DNA of 64,000 bases, taken from contig NZ_VTSX01000018.1 of assembly GCF_008329705.1 (NCBI RefSeq), forward strand, positions 1 to 64,000. Direction: 5' to 3'. Below, piece after piece: positions 52,278-63,268 of this stretch. A program made the position numbers and the translations under genes. A model generated the notes under the pieces. The model searched no databases. It was not told the origin of the DNA and was given only the letters and a program-made list of their open reading frames with translations. Every line of letters starts with the position of its first letter. Position 1 is the first letter of the stretch. This DNA is from Chryseobacterium sp. SN22 (GTDB taxonomy: Bacteria; Bacteroidota; Bacteroidia; Flavobacteriales; Weeksellaceae).

Positions 52278-52865
52278 ATGACAAAAGACCAAAAAGTTGT
52301 AGCAATACAAGAGATCAAAGACTTGCTTCAGGATGCAAAAGTAGTTTATGTAGCAGATCTTGAAGGTTTGAACGCTGCTAAATCTTCTGACTTCAGAAGA
52401 CAGGCTTTCAAACAGAATATTCAGGTGAAAGTAGTAAAGAATACACTTTTGCAAAAAGCAATGGAACAAATGGAAGGAGTAGATTACTCTGAAATGTTCC
52501 AGTCTTTCAAAGGAAACTCGGCGTTGATGATTTCTGAAACGGCTAACGCTCCTGCGAAATTAATCCAAGGGTTCAGAAAGAAAGAAGAAAAGCCGGCTTT
52601 GAAATCTGCTTTTGTTCAGGAAACTTTCTATGTTGGTGACAACAACCTGGACATGTTGGCAAACATCAAGTCCAGAGAAGAAATGATCGGTGAAATCATC
52701 GGATTACTTCAGTCTCCAATCCAAAGAGTTGTTTCTGCTCTTCAAAACAAGCCTGAGACAGTAGAAGCTAAAGCTGAAGAAGCTGCCCCTGCAGCAGAAG
52801 AAGCTCCTGCTACTGAAACTCCGGAAACTCCGGCTGCTGAAGGAGAAGCTCCAGCTGCTGAATAA
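52278..52865 (+). CDS. rplJ: 50S ribosomal protein uL10 with acidic tail (195 aa)
   Basis: Starts MTKDQKVVAIQEIKDLLQDA and has the uL10 core (VVYVADLEGLNAAKSSDFRR; VVKNTLLQKAM; FKGNSALMIS). The C-terminal helix that binds bL12 is followed by an Ala/Glu/Pro-rich extension of about 30 residues (EEAAPAAEEAPATETPETPA) that E. coli lacks. Confidence 0.97.
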   Translation: MTKDQKVVAIQEIKDLLQDAKVVYVADLEGLNAAKSSDFRRQAFKQNIQVKVVKNTLLQKAMEQMEGVDYSEMFQSFKGNSALMISETANAPAKLIQGFRKKEEKPALKSAFVQETFYVGDNNLDMLANIKSREEMIGEIIGLLQSPIQRVVSALQNKPETVEAKAEEAAPAAEEAPATETPETPAAEGEAPAAE

Positions 52866-52910
52866 TTTACACTCAAAAAATAATCAATAATCAACAAAAA
52901 CATTACAACA

Positions 52911-53279
52911 ATGTCAGATTTAAAAAATTTAGCTGAAACGCTAGTAAACTTAACAGTAAAAGACGTAAACGAATTAGCTGCTATCCTTAAGGATGAGTAC
53001 GGAATTGAGCCTGCTGCTGCTGCAGTAGTAATGGCTGGTCCAGGTGCTGGTGAAGCTGCTGAAGAAAAGACTGAATTCGACGTAATTCTTAAGTCTGCAG
53101 GTGCTTCTAAATTAGCGATCGTTAAATTGGTAAAAGATTTAACTGGTGCTGGTCTTAAAGAAGCTAAAGATATCGTAGATGGTGCTCCTGCTCCAATCAA
53201 AACTGGTATCTCTAAAGACGAAGCTGAAGCGCTTAAGAAGCAATTAGAAGAAGCTGGTGCTGAAGTAGAATTGAAGTAA
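52911..53279 (+). CDS. rplL: 50S ribosomal protein bL12 (122 aa)
   Basis: N-terminal dimer helix, an Ala-rich hinge ([20 protein letters not shown]), and the C-terminal domain [28 protein letters not shown] ... [12 protein letters not shown]. Recruits GTPase factors to the ribosome. A terminator follows at once. Confidence 0.98.
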   Translation: MSDLKNLAETLVNLTVKDVNELAAILKDEYGIEPAAAAVVMAGPGAGEAAEEKTEFDVILKSAGASKLAIVKLVKDLTGAGLKEAKDIVDGAPAPIKTGISKDEAEALKKQLEEAGAEVELK

Positions 53280-53298
53280 TCATTTACTTTATACATAC

Positions 53299-53332
53299 AG
53301 AGCCGTCCCAATTTTGGGACGGCTTTTTTATA
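53299..53332 (+). terminator. Terminator of the rplKAJL operon
   Basis: GAGCCGTCCCA-ATTT-TGGGACGGCTTTTTT; it separates rplL from rpoB. Confidence 0.88.
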
Positions 53333-53429
53333 TAGAGTCATCTACCGCTTTAGCTTTGTGTTGGTTTTAAGTTTTAAAAGCAGGCAGGGAGTTGGGTGCA
53401 GATCATATAACATTATAATCAACTGTCTT

Positions 53430-54065
53430 ATGAAAAAGTCAGGCTTATTCTTCTTTTTTTATTTCCATGTATGACGCGCAGGACCGTGTACGGATAACAA
53501 GCTGCGGCGAACAGCTGAAATCTTTATATCTTGGGATGGATGTCCTGCACAAATGGCAGTCTGGCCGGCATATCAACTGGCAGACCGGTGAACCGGATGA
53601 TCCTGGTGCGGTCTCCGGAAGAAAAACCCATTGCAGTGCTTTTGTCGCAGCCGCCTACGAACGCCGCGGAATTTACATTTTAAGACCGCCCGAACATAAG
53701 CAGGAATTGCTTGCCAATGCCCAGCTCAAATGGCTGACTTCTGACCAGGCAAAAGATTTCGGATGGCATCCGATCACAAAAATATTTTATTTGAAGCACA
53801 GAAAATGGCAGATGAAGGCTATCTGGTCCTTGCATGTGCCCAAAACCCGGACCGGGACATATCGCATTGGTGATGCCGGCGCATCTTTCTTCAAAACAGA
53901 TTCAGCAGACTGGCCCGCTACTCATTCAGTCTTCCACGCAAAACAGTGTGGATGCCTGGTTTCGTGATGCGTTCAGACAATCATATTGCAGACTGGAATG
54001 CTGCTACAGATAATGTGGTATTCTTCTATAACAACAAATTGGGTTGCCCGATAGACCGTAAATAA
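53430..54065 (+). pseudogene. Decayed secreted peptidase/amidase-like gene between rplL and rpoB
   Basis: A signal-like start MKKSGLFFFFYFHV (53430) breaks at once. A second frame from 53467 reads YDAQDRVRITSCGEQLKSLY and GRKTHCSAFVAAAYERRGIY with a Cys typical of NlpC/P60- or CHAP-like amidases. Near 53810 the conserved sequence moves to other frames (ADEGYLVLACAQNPDRDISHW, later FVMRSDNHIADWNAATDNVV FFYNNKLG) ending at 54065. At least three frame disruptions make it non-functional. Confidence 0.7.
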
Positions 54066-54535
54066 GAACCGTTGTACTATTATTTAATTTTTAATTTAAT
54101 TTCGTGCAATAATAAAAAATGAATTTTCCGTGTCTTTACGGGAATTGCCGGACAATAGGGTATTTCAAGAAATTGTTGAAAATAAGGCGTTTATATTTGT
54201 GAAAGACAATTTATTTTTCTATCTTTGCAGTCTCTTTTGGCGCGAATAATTGTATACATATCTCTAAAATATTGAATATCACCTCTTTCATGATTGTGAA
54301 GGAGATTTCCTGTTTATGGATATGACGGCGATTCTGCCTCAAAAGTAATAAAAATATTTTGCATTACGCTGTGAAAAGATATACCAGTGTTGCAGTTAGA
54401 AAAAAAACAAGTACAGGGTTGAAGGTTCTTCGTGAGCGCCAAAACACTTTTACCTTTCATTTTGACCTTGTTACGTGTTCTTTTCTGATATTTTTTAATG
54501 AATCAAAATATTTTTTAACCTTTCTTAAAAGTTTT
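54066..54535 (+). promoter_or_regulatory. rpoB promoter and long leader
   Basis: TTTG (54196-54199), 20-base spacer and TATCTTTG (54220-54227) form a consensus promoter. About 300 nt then precede the rpoB ATG. The leader contains a hairpin CTCTTTCA-N6-TGAAGGAG (about 54284-54305) and about 59 stop-free codons in the rpoB frame. Long leaders on rpoBC operons can carry attenuation. Confidence 0.65.
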
Positions 54536-57500
54536 ATGAGTAAAACAACACCTACAACAAGGGGAAATCAGAGAGTAAATTTCTCTTCAGCGAAAGGAAA
54601 AATCATCACGCCGGACTTCCTGGATATCCAGATTGAGTCTTTTGCTGAGTTTTTCCAGCTTGATACCCTGCCTGAAGACAGAAGAGATGAAGGTCTTTAC
54701 AAGACTTTTCAGGAAAATTTCCCGATTACGGATTCCAGAAACCAATTTGTACTGGAATTCCTGGATTATCTGGTAGATTCTCCACGTTATTCAATCGATG
54801 AGTGTGTGGAAAGAGGACTTACGTATTCCGTGCCTCTTAAAGCGAGACTTAAACTGTATTGTACAGACCCTGAGCACGAGGATTTCCAGACGGTGGTTCA
54901 GGATGTATATTTAGGCCCGGTTCCTTACATGACGCCTAGCGGATCTTTCATCATCAACGGTGCTGAAAGGGTTATCGTTACGCAGTTGCACCGTTCACCC
55001 GGTGTATTCTTCGGACAGACGTACCACGCCAACGGAACCAAACTTTACTATTCAAGAATCATTCCTTTCAAAGGATCCTGGATGGAATTTACAACCGATA
55101 TCAACAGCGTAATGTACGCGTATATCGACCGTAAGAAAAAATTACCGTTAACGACTTTATTAAGAGCCATCGGTTATGAATCTGATAAGGACATCCTTCA
55201 GATCTTCGACCTTGCTGAAGAAGTGAAAGTTTCTAAAGCGGCCCTTAAAAAAGTAGAAGGAAGAACATTGGCTGCGAGAGTCTTAAACACCTGGTTCGAA
55301 GACTTCGTAGACGAAGATACGGGTGAAGTAGTTTCTATCGAAAGAAACGAGATCATCCTTGATAGAGAAACAATCCTTGAAAAAGAGCATCTGGATCTGA
55401 TCCTTGATGCCGGTGTGAAATCTATTTTGATTCACAAAGAAAACAGCAACGAGTTCTCTATTATCCAGAATACCTTACAGAAAGACCCTACCAACTCTGA
55501 AAAAGAAGCGGTAGAATATATCTACCGTCAGTTAAGAAATGCAGATCCGCCAGATGAGGAAACCGCAAGAGGGATCATTGAGAAATTATTCTTCTCCGAG
55601 CAAAGATATTCCTTAGGTGAAGTAGGACGTTACCGACTGAACAAAAAATTAAGTCTGAATATTCCTACAACGACTGAAGTTCTTACCAAAGAAGATATCA
55701 TCGCGATTGTAAGACACTTGATCGAGCTGGTCAATTCAAAAACGGATGTTGATGATATCGACCACTTATCCAACAGGAGAATTAAAACCGTTGGTGAGCA
55801 GTTGGCAGGACAGTTCGGGGTTGGTCTTTCAAGAATTGCAAGAACCATCAAAGAGAGAATGAACGTTAGAGATAACGAGATCTTTACTCCGCTTGATCTT
55901 GTGAACGCGAAGACATTAACGTCCGTAATCAATTCCTTCTTCGGAACCAACCAGCTTTCCCAGTTCATGGACCAGACCAACCCATTGTCGGAGATCACTC
56001 ACAAGAGAAGATTGTCTGCACTAGGGCCAGGAGGTTTATCAAGAGAAAGAGCAGGTTTCGAGGTTCGTGACGTTCACCATACCCACTACGGAAGAATTTG
56101 TCCGATTGAAACTCCGGAAGGACCGAACATCGGTTTGATCTCTTCATTAGGGATTTATGCTAAAATCAACAGACTTGGTTTCATTGAAACGCCATACAGA
56201 AAAGTAGAAAACGGTAAGATCGAGCTTTCGGCAGATCCGATCTACTTAAATGCTGAAGATGAAGAATCCAAAGTAATCGCTCAGGCCAACGTTGAGTTGA
56301 GCGACAACGGGGAATTCGAAACCGACAGGATTATTGCAAGACTGGATGGTGATTATCCGGTAGTGGAGCCTAACCAGGTAGACCTTATCGACGTAGCACC
56401 AAACCAGATTTCCGGTATTTCCGCTTCATTGATTCCGTTCCTGGAGCATGATGATGCGAACCGTGCATTGATGGGATCCAACATGATGCGTCAGGCCGTT
56501 CCTCTATTGAAGCCGCAGGCTCCGATCGTTGGTACAGGGCTTGAGCAACAAGTTGCAAGAGATTCAAGAATTTTGATCAATGCCGAAGGTACCGGTACCG
56601 TAGAGTATGTGGATGCTGACAGAATCGTTATTAAATACGAAAGAAGTGAAGACGAGGATTTGGTACAATTCGAGTCTGCTACGAAAACATATAACTTAAC
56701 CAAGTTCAGAAAAACCAACCAGAGTACGACCATTACCCTGAGACCAAACGTAAGAGTTGGAGATGTGGTGGAAAAAGGGCAGGTGCTTTGCGACGGGTAT
56801 GCTACTGAAAAAGGAGAATTGGCTCTTGGTAGAAACCTGGTGGTTGCCTTCATGCCTTGGAAAGGGTACAACTTCGAGGATGCGATCGTAATCAACGAAA
56901 AAGTAGTTCGTGAAGACTGGTTTACTTCCATCCACGTAGATGAATATTCTCTTGAAGTTCGTGATACCAAATTAGGTATGGAAGAGCTTACAGCAGATAT
57001 TCCTAACGTTTCTGAAGAAGCTACCAAAGATCTTGATGAGAATGGTATGATCAGAATCGGGGCTGAAGTGAAGCCTGGAGACATCATGATCGGTAAGATT
57101 ACGCCGAAAGGTGAATCTGATCCGACTCCGGAAGAAAAACTTCTGAGAGCGATCTTCGGTGATAAAGCCGGTGATGTGAAAGATGCTTCCTTGAAAGCGG
57201 ACTCTTCATTAAGAGGAGTTGTTATCAACAAGAAGCTGTTCTCCAGAAACATCAAAGACAAAAAGAAAAGAACAGAAGAAAAACTTAAGCTTGAAGAAAT
57301 TGAAAACACTTACAAGGCTAAGTTTGATGAGCTGAGAAATACCTTAATTGAAAAATTAAATACCCTTGTTAGCGGTAAAACTTCTCAGGGAGTGAAAAAT
57401 GACCTGGATGAAGAGATCATCGGTAAAGGGGTGAAGTTTACTCATAAATTACTGACTTCTGTTGAAGATTACGTAAACGTTAGCGGTTCAGACTGGACGG

Positions 57501-58357
57501 TTGATGCTGATAAAAACGAACTGATCAAGCAGTTGATCCACAACTACAAGATCAAGTACAACGATATCCAGGGGGTTAAAAACCGTGAGAAATTTGCGAT
57601 CTCCATAGGGGACGAATTGCCTGCAGGAATCATGAAGCTGGCTAAAGTTTACATCGCTAAGAAACGTAAACTGAACGTAGGGGATAAAATGGCAGGACGT
57701 CACGGTAACAAAGGGATCGTTTCGAGAATCGTTCGTGAAGAAGATATGCCGTTCCTTGAAGACGGAACACCGGTAGACATCGTGTTGAACCCGCTTGGGG
57801 TACCTTCCCGTATGAACATCGGGCAGATCTATGAAACCGTTCTTGGATGGGCAGGTCAGAAATTAGGATTGAAGTTTGCCACGCCGATCTTCGACGGAGC
57901 AAGCCTTGACCAGATTACTGAATACACTGAGAAAGCAGGTCTTCCTAAATTCGGTCACACGTATCTTTATGACGGAGGTACCGGAGAGAGATTTACGCAG
58001 GCAGCTACCGTAGGGGTAATCTACATGCTGAAACTGGGTCACATGGTTGACGACAAGATGCACGCCCGTTCAATCGGTCCTTACTCATTAATTACGCAGC
58101 AGCCGTTAGGAGGTAAAGCGCAGTTCGGAGGTCAGAGATTCGGAGAAATGGAGGTTTGGGCTCTTGAAGCATTCGGGGCATCCAATATCCTGAGAGAAAT
58201 CCTGACGGTGAAATCGGATGACGTAATTGGTAGAGCGAAAACTTACGAAGCGATTGCAAAAGGTGAATCGATGCCTGAACCGGGTATCCCTGAATCATTC
58301 AACGTATTGCTTCACGAGTTACAAGGTCTTGGATTAGACGTAAGACTAGAGGAATAA
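54536..58357 (+). CDS. rpoB: RNA polymerase beta subunit (1273 aa)
   Basis: I start at ATG 54536 ([20 protein letters not shown]) because the preceding in-frame stretch lacks similarity to RpoB. Landmarks in order: [40 protein letters not shown] (rifampicin region), [31 protein letters not shown] and the C-terminal [20 protein letters not shown]. Ser at the classical resistance position is wild type ([10 protein letters not shown]). Followed by rpoC after 84 bases. Confidence 0.97.
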   Translation: MSKTTPTTRGNQRVNFSSAKGKIITPDFLDIQIESFAEFFQLDTLPEDRRDEGLYKTFQENFPITDSRNQFVLEFLDYLVDSPRYSIDECVERGLTYSVPLKARLKLYCTDPEHEDFQTVVQDVYLGPVPYMTPSGSFIINGAERVIVTQLHRSPGVFFGQTYHANGTKLYYSRIIPFKGSWMEFTTDINSVMYAYIDRKKKLPLTTLLRAIGYESDKDILQIFDLAEEVKVSKAALKKVEGRTLAARVLNTWFEDFVDEDTGEVVSIERNEIILDRETILEKEHLDLILDAGVKSILIHKENSNEFSIIQNTLQKDPTNSEKEAVEYIYRQLRNADPPDEETARGIIEKLFFSEQRYSLGEVGRYRLNKKLSLNIPTTTEVLTKEDIIAIVRHLIELVNSKTDVDDIDHLSNRRIKTVGEQLAGQFGVGLSRIARTIKERMNVRDNEIFTPLDLVNAKTLTSVINSFFGTNQLSQFMDQTNPLSEITHKRRLSALGPGGLSRERAGFEVRDVHHTHYGRICPIETPEGPNIGLISSLGIYAKINRLGFIETPYRKVENGKIELSADPIYLNAEDEESKVIAQANVELSDNGEFETDRIIARLDGDYPVVEPNQVDLIDVAPNQISGISASLIPFLEHDDANRALMGSNMMRQAVPLLKPQAPIVGTGLEQQVARDSRILINAEGTGTVEYVDADRIVIKYERSEDEDLVQFESATKTYNLTKFRKTNQSTTITLRPNVRVGDVVEKGQVLCDGYATEKGELALGRNLVVAFMPWKGYNFEDAIVINEKVVREDWFTSIHVDEYSLEVRDTKLGMEELTADIPNVSEEATKDLDENGMIRIGAEVKPGDIMIGKITPKGESDPTPEEKLLRAIFGDKAGDVKDASLKADSSLRGVVINKKLFSRNIKDKKKRTEEKLKLEEIENTYKAKFDELRNTLIEKLNTLVSGKTSQGVKNDLDEEIIGKGVKFTHKLLTSVEDYVNVSGSDWTVDADKNELIKQLIHNYKIKYNDIQGVKNREKFAISIGDELPAGIMKLAKVYIAKKRKLNVGDKMAGRHGNKGIVSRIVREEDMPFLEDGTPVDIVLNPLGVPSRMNIGQIYETVLGWAGQKLGLKFATPIFDGASLDQITEYTEKAGLPKFGHTYLYDGGTGERFTQAATVGVIYMLKLGHMVDDKMHARSIGPYSLITQQPLGGKAQFGGQRFGEMEVWALEAFGASNILREILTVKSDDVIGRAKTYEAIAKGESMPEPGIPESFNVLLHELQGLGLDVRLEE

Positions 58358-58380
58358 TTTTAAATTTTAAATTATCAATA

Positions 58381-58398
58381 CCGGGTGGCAACACCCGG
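58381..58398 (+). promoter_or_regulatory. Hairpin between rpoB and rpoC
   Basis: CCGGGTG-GCAA-CACCCGG, a perfect seven-pair stem with a GNRA-like loop and no T-run, so not a terminator. It is followed by repeated AATCTAAA units up to the rpoC start. Possible RNA-processing or stability element. Confidence 0.6.
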
Positions 58399-58441
58399 AA
58401 ATTAATCTAAAATCTAAAATCTAAAATTTAAAATCTAACAA

Positions 58442-61400
58442 ATGTCAAATAAAAATAAATCAAGTAGATTTAATAAAATAACCATCGGTTTAGCTTCTCC
58501 GGAATCGATTCTTCAGGAATCAAGAGGGGAAGTTCTGAAGCCGGAAACCATTAACTACAGAACGCACAAGCCTGAAAGAGACGGGTTGTTCTGTGAAAAA
58601 ATCTTCGGTCCCGTAAAGGATTACGAATGTGCTTGTGGTAAATACAAGAGAATTCGTTACAAAGGGATCGTTTGTGACCGTTGTGGGGTGGAAGTTACGG
58701 AGAAGAAAGTACGTAGAGAGAGAATCGGGCATATCAATCTGGTAGTTCCTATCGCTCATATCTGGTATTTCCGTTCTTTACCGAACAAAATCGGTTACCT
58801 TCTGGGAATCCCTTCCAAGAAATTGGATATGATCATCTACTATGAAAGATATGTGGTGATCCAGCAGGGTATTGCTAAAAAATTAGACGGTTCCGACTTC
58901 GAAAATATGGAATTCTTAACGGAAGAAGAGTACCTGGACATCATGGAAACCCTTCCGATCGAGAACCAGTATCTTGATGATTCCGATCCGAACAAATTCA
59001 TCGCCAAAATGGGTGCTGAAGCGGTTGAAGAATTGCTGAAAAGAATCGATCTTGATGCCTTGTCTTTCGACCTGAGACACAAAGCACACAACGAAGGTTC
59101 AAAACAAAGAAGAACTGAAGCGCTTAAAAGACTGAACGTTGTAGAAGCATTGAGAGGTGCCAATACAAGAATGATCAACAAGCCTGAATGGATGATCATG
59201 CGTGTGCTTCCGGTTATCCCGCCGGAATTGAGACCATTGGTTCCGTTGGATGGTGGACGTTTCGCAACTTCCGATCTAAATGACCTTTACAGAAGGGTGA
59301 TTATCAGAAATAACCGTCTGAAAAGACTATTGGAGATCAAAGCTCCGGAAGTAATCCTGAGAAATGAGAAGCGTATGCTTCAGGAATCCGTAGATTCCTT
59401 ATTCGACAACACAAGAAAATCTTCTGCGGTAAAATCTGAATCCAACAGACCGTTGAAATCCCTTTCCGATTCATTGAAAGGTAAGCAGGGTCGTTTCCGT
59501 CAGAACCTATTGGGGAAAAGGGTAGATTACTCGGCACGTTCGGTAATTGTTGTAGGTCCAAACTTACAGCTTCATGAGTGCGGTATCCCTAAAGATATGG
59601 CAGCGGAACTTTACAAACCGTTCATCATCAGAAAACTGATTGAAAGAGGGATTGTAAAAACCGTAAAATCAGCAAAAAGAATCATCGACAGAAAAGAGCC
59701 TGTCGTATATGATATCCTTGAAAACGTGATGAAAGGCCACCCGGTTCTTCTGAACAGGGCACCTACGCTTCACAGACTGGGGATCCAGGCGTTCCAGCCT
59801 AAAATGATCGAAGGGAAAGCAATCCAGCTTCACCCGTTGGTAACAACGGCCTTCAACGCGGATTTCGATGGTGACCAGATGGCGGTACACTTGCCGCTAG
59901 GTCCTGAAGCGATCCTTGAAGCGCAGTTACTGATGTTAGGTTCTCAGAACATCCTGAACCCGGCAAACGGTTCCCCGATCACCGTACCTTCTCAGGACAT
60001 GGTTCTTGGTCTTTATTTCATGACCAAAGAATTAAGCTCTACGGAAGAGATGAAAGTGAAAGGTGAAGGTCTGGCATTCTACTCTCCGGAAGAAGCGGAA
60101 ATCGCTTACGCAGAAGGAAGAGTATCTCTGAATGCTAAAGTACGATGCAGGCTTCCGGTAAAAGAAGACGGCGAGATCGTTACCAGACTGATCGAAACTT
60201 CTGTGGGCAGAATCTTATTCAACCAGATTGTACCGAAGCAGGTAGGATATATCAATGAACTTCTTACTAAGAAATCATTGAGAAACGTAATCGGTAAGAT
60301 CCTTGCTGATACGGATTTCCCTACTACCGTGAAGTTCCTTGATGCCATGAAAGACTTAGGGTATTCAAATGCATTCAAAGGAGGTCTTTCTTTCTCATTG
60401 GGAGACATCGTAGTTCCTGTGGAGAAGAAGCAGATGATTGCCACTTCTATTGAAACTGTTGACGAGATCAGGGCCAACTACAACATGGGTCTTATTACCG
60501 ATACGGAACGTTACAACCAGGTAATCGACGTTTGGACAAACACCAACGCAGGATTAACGGAGATGATCATGAGCAGAATGAAAACCGACCAGGGCGGATT
60601 CAACTCTGTATATATGATGCTTGATTCCGGGGCAAGGGGTTCCAAAGAACAGATCCGTCAGTTATCCGGGATGAGAGGTTTGATGGCCAAGCCGCAGAAA
60701 GCCGGTTCTACCGGAGCGGAGATCATCGAAAACCCGATCCTTGCCAACTTTAAGGAAGGTCTTTCCATCTTGGAATACTTTATCTCTACCCACGGTGCCC
60801 GTAAAGGTCTTGCGGATACCGCTCTTAAGACGGCCGATGCCGGTTACTTAACGAGAAGGTTGGTAGACGTTGCACAGGACGTTATCGTTACAGAAGACGA
60901 CTGTGGAACTTTAAGAGGTACAGAAGTTACGGCACTTAAGAAAAATGACGAGATCGTTGAAAGAATCTCCGAAAGAATCTTAGGTAGAGTATCATTACAT
61001 AATATTTACGATCCTGAAAGCGATGAGTTAATCATCAATGCTGATGAAGTGATCAACGAAGTATTTGCCAGAAGAATTGAAGAAGCTGGACTGGAAGCGG
61101 TTGAAGTACGTTCACCGTTAACTTGTGAAGCAAAGAAAGGAATCTGTGCTAAATGCTACGGTAGAAACCTGGCAACAGGTAAAACCATTCACATGGGTGA
61201 AGCAGTAGGGGTAATTGCAGCACAGTCCATCGGGGAACCGGGTACTCAGCTTACGTTGAGAACCTTCCACCAGGGGGGTACTGCAGGAAACGTTTCCGAA
61301 AATCCATCCATCGTGGCAAGAAGAGACGGTATCGTTGAAATGGACGAGATCAGAACCATTACTTCTGAAGATGAAAACGGTAACACGGCTGAGGTAGTGG

Positions 61401-62707
61401 TTTCCCGTTCAACGGAATTCAGATTGGTGGCGGATAACGAATCCAGAACACCATTAATGGTAGCCAACGTACCTTACGGTTCCATATTGGCTGTGAAACC
61501 GGGTGATAAGGTGAAGAAAGGTGATGTGATCTGTAAGTGGGATGCCTACAACGCGGTAATCATTGCTGAGACTTCCGGTAAAGTAGAATACGAGGATATT
61601 ATCCAGGGGGTTTCATTCCAGTTGGAAATCGACGAAGCGACAGGTTTCGAAGAAAAAGTAATCTCCGAATCCAGAAATAAGAAAGCCGTACCTACTCTGA
61701 AAGTGGTAGATTCCAAAGGGGTTGAGCAGAAAGCATACAACTTACCGGTAGGAGCCCACTTAATGGTCAACGATGGTGAAAAGATCAAGGCCGGTAAAGT
61801 CTTAATCAAGATCCCGAGAAAATCTGCAAAAGCAGGGGATATCACCGGGGGTCTTCCGAGAGTTACCGAATTATTCGAAGCAAGAAACCCATCCAACCCG
61901 GCAGTGGTTACAGAAATCGACGGGGTGGTTTCTTACGGAAAAATCAAGAGAGGTAACCGGGAACTTATCGTTGAAGCGAAAACAGGCGAAAGAAAAATCT
62001 ACCTGGTTAAATTATCCAACCAGATCCTGGTACAGGAAAATGACTTCGTAAGAGCAGGTTCACCGCTTTCCGACGGTTCCATTACTCCGGATGATATCTT
62101 AAGAATCAAAGGTCCAACGGCGGTTCAGGAATATCTGGTAAATGAAATTCAGGAAGTTTACCGTCTTCAGGGGGTAAAAATCGACGACAAGCACTTCGAA
62201 ATCATCGTTAGACAGATGATGACCAAAGTATCGATCGTGGATGGTGGAGATACCCAGTTCCTTGAAGGAGCCCTTGAGCACAAATACGACTTCCTGGAAG
62301 AAAACAACAGGGTATTCGGTCTTAAAGTGGTTGTTGACGCAGGAGATTCCAAAGTATTCCAGCCAGGTCAGATGATCACGGCAAGAGAACTGAGAGACGA
62401 AAACTCCAAGCTGAAACGTGAAGACCAGGCATTGGTTCAGGTAAGAGAAGCTCTGCCGGCTACAGCAACCCCTGTGTTACAGGGTATCACCAGAGCAGCT
62501 CTTCAGACGAAATCTTTCATGTCTGCCGCATCGTTCCAGGAAACTACAAAAGTACTGAACGAAGCTGCAGTAGCAGGTAAGGTAGATGATCTGAACGGTC
62601 TTAAGGAAAATGTAATCGTAGGACACAGAATCCCTGCAGGTACAGGTCTTAAAGAATATCAGAATGTGATCGTAGGTTCTAAAAAAGAATTCGAAGATCT
62701 TAACTAA
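58442..62707 (+). CDS. rpoC: RNA polymerase beta' subunit (1421 aa)
   Basis: N-terminal zinc ribbon [20 protein letters not shown], catalytic [12 protein letters not shown] coordinating Mg, the bridge/trigger regions ([40 protein letters not shown]) and second zinc site [13 protein letters not shown]. Full length for Bacteroidetes. Confidence 0.98.
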   Translation: MSNKNKSSRFNKITIGLASPESILQESRGEVLKPETINYRTHKPERDGLFCEKIFGPVKDYECACGKYKRIRYKGIVCDRCGVEVTEKKVRRERIGHINLVVPIAHIWYFRSLPNKIGYLLGIPSKKLDMIIYYERYVVIQQGIAKKLDGSDFENMEFLTEEEYLDIMETLPIENQYLDDSDPNKFIAKMGAEAVEELLKRIDLDALSFDLRHKAHNEGSKQRRTEALKRLNVVEALRGANTRMINKPEWMIMRVLPVIPPELRPLVPLDGGRFATSDLNDLYRRVIIRNNRLKRLLEIKAPEVILRNEKRMLQESVDSLFDNTRKSSAVKSESNRPLKSLSDSLKGKQGRFRQNLLGKRVDYSARSVIVVGPNLQLHECGIPKDMAAELYKPFIIRKLIERGIVKTVKSAKRIIDRKEPVVYDILENVMKGHPVLLNRAPTLHRLGIQAFQPKMIEGKAIQLHPLVTTAFNADFDGDQMAVHLPLGPEAILEAQLLMLGSQNILNPANGSPITVPSQDMVLGLYFMTKELSSTEEMKVKGEGLAFYSPEEAEIAYAEGRVSLNAKVRCRLPVKEDGEIVTRLIETSVGRILFNQIVPKQVGYINELLTKKSLRNVIGKILADTDFPTTVKFLDAMKDLGYSNAFKGGLSFSLGDIVVPVEKKQMIATSIETVDEIRANYNMGLITDTERYNQVIDVWTNTNAGLTEMIMSRMKTDQGGFNSVYMMLDSGARGSKEQIRQLSGMRGLMAKPQKAGSTGAEIIENPILANFKEGLSILEYFISTHGARKGLADTALKTADAGYLTRRLVDVAQDVIVTEDDCGTLRGTEVTALKKNDEIVERISERILGRVSLHNIYDPESDELIINADEVINEVFARRIEEAGLEAVEVRSPLTCEAKKGICAKCYGRNLATGKTIHMGEAVGVIAAQSIGEPGTQLTLRTFHQGGTAGNVSENPSIVARRDGIVEMDEIRTITSEDENGNTAEVVVSRSTEFRLVADNESRTPLMVANVPYGSILAVKPGDKVKKGDVICKWDAYNAVIIAETSGKVEYEDIIQGVSFQLEIDEATGFEEKVISESRNKKAVPTLKVVDSKGVEQKAYNLPVGAHLMVNDGEKIKAGKVLIKIPRKSAKAGDITGGLPRVTELFEARNPSNPAVVTEIDGVVSYGKIKRGNRELIVEAKTGERKIYLVKLSNQILVQENDFVRAGSPLSDGSITPDDILRIKGPTAVQEYLVNEIQEVYRLQGVKIDDKHFEIIVRQMMTKVSIVDGGDTQFLEGALEHKYDFLEENNRVFGLKVVVDAGDSKVFQPGQMITARELRDENSKLKREDQALVQVREALPATATPVLQGITRAALQTKSFMSAASFQETTKVLNEAAVAGKVDDLNGLKENVIVGHRIPAGTGLKEYQNVIVGSKKEFEDLN

Positions 62708-62793
62708 AATTAATGATTCGGAAATTTGAGGTTTGGATTTATTTTTATATTTTCACAACCTCAAAATTTCGAATAAAAAAATATTTATAACAA

Positions 62794-63099
62794 ATGGACA
62801 ACAATCAAAATCCACAAGACGGAAACATCAACATCGAATTAAACGAAATGGTAGCAGCGGGTATCTATGCTAACTTAGCTTTGGTAAACCACTCTCCATC
62901 TGAATTCGTAGTAGATTTCATCCAGTTAATGCCAGGTGTACAACAGGCTAAAGTAAGATCAAGAGTTATTCTTGCTCCGCTTCACGCTAAAAGAGTACTT
63001 TCTGCTCTTCAGCAGAACATTGCTAACTATGAGCAGCAATTTGGAGAAATCAAAGAAGTTGAGCCTTTCGTATTAGGAGGAAACAACGTACAAGCTTAA
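62794..63099 (+). CDS. DUF3467 protein (101 aa)
   Basis: INIELNEMVAAGIYANLALV NHSPSEFVVDF ... LAPLHAKRVLSALQQNIANY matches DUF3467, a small cytosolic family often downstream of rpoC in Bacteroidetes; role unknown. A terminator follows. Confidence 0.88.
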   Translation: MDNNQNPQDGNINIELNEMVAAGIYANLALVNHSPSEFVVDFIQLMPGVQQAKVRSRVILAPLHAKRVLSALQQNIANYEQQFGEIKEVEPFVLGGNNVQA

Positions 63100-63123
63100 G
63101 ATTTTTCTTATATAAAAATAAAG

Positions 63124-63150
63124 TGCCCCGATTATTCGGGGTATTTTTTA
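63124..63150 (+). terminator. Terminator after the DUF3467 gene
   Basis: GCCCCGA-TTAT-TCGGGGT followed by ATTTTTTATT. Confidence 0.85.
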
Positions 63151-63245
63151 TTCATTGATATTTAATTAATTTTATCTATATACCGGATCGGTTGATAATT
63201 TATTAGAATTTTATAAAAATTAATAAAATTATCATTACACTTAGC

Positions 63246-63253
63246 TATATTTG
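63246..63253 (+). promoter_or_regulatory. -7 promoter element of the last gene
   Basis: TATATTTG, 15 bases before the ATG at 63269. Confidence 0.6.
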
Positions 63254-63268
63254 CACAAAATATATAAA

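Noticed and set aside
54359..54535. Extended RpoB N-terminus
   Set aside because: The extra 59 residues do not resemble RpoB and lie in the leader; ATG 54536 begins the conserved sequence. Kept only as a leader observation.
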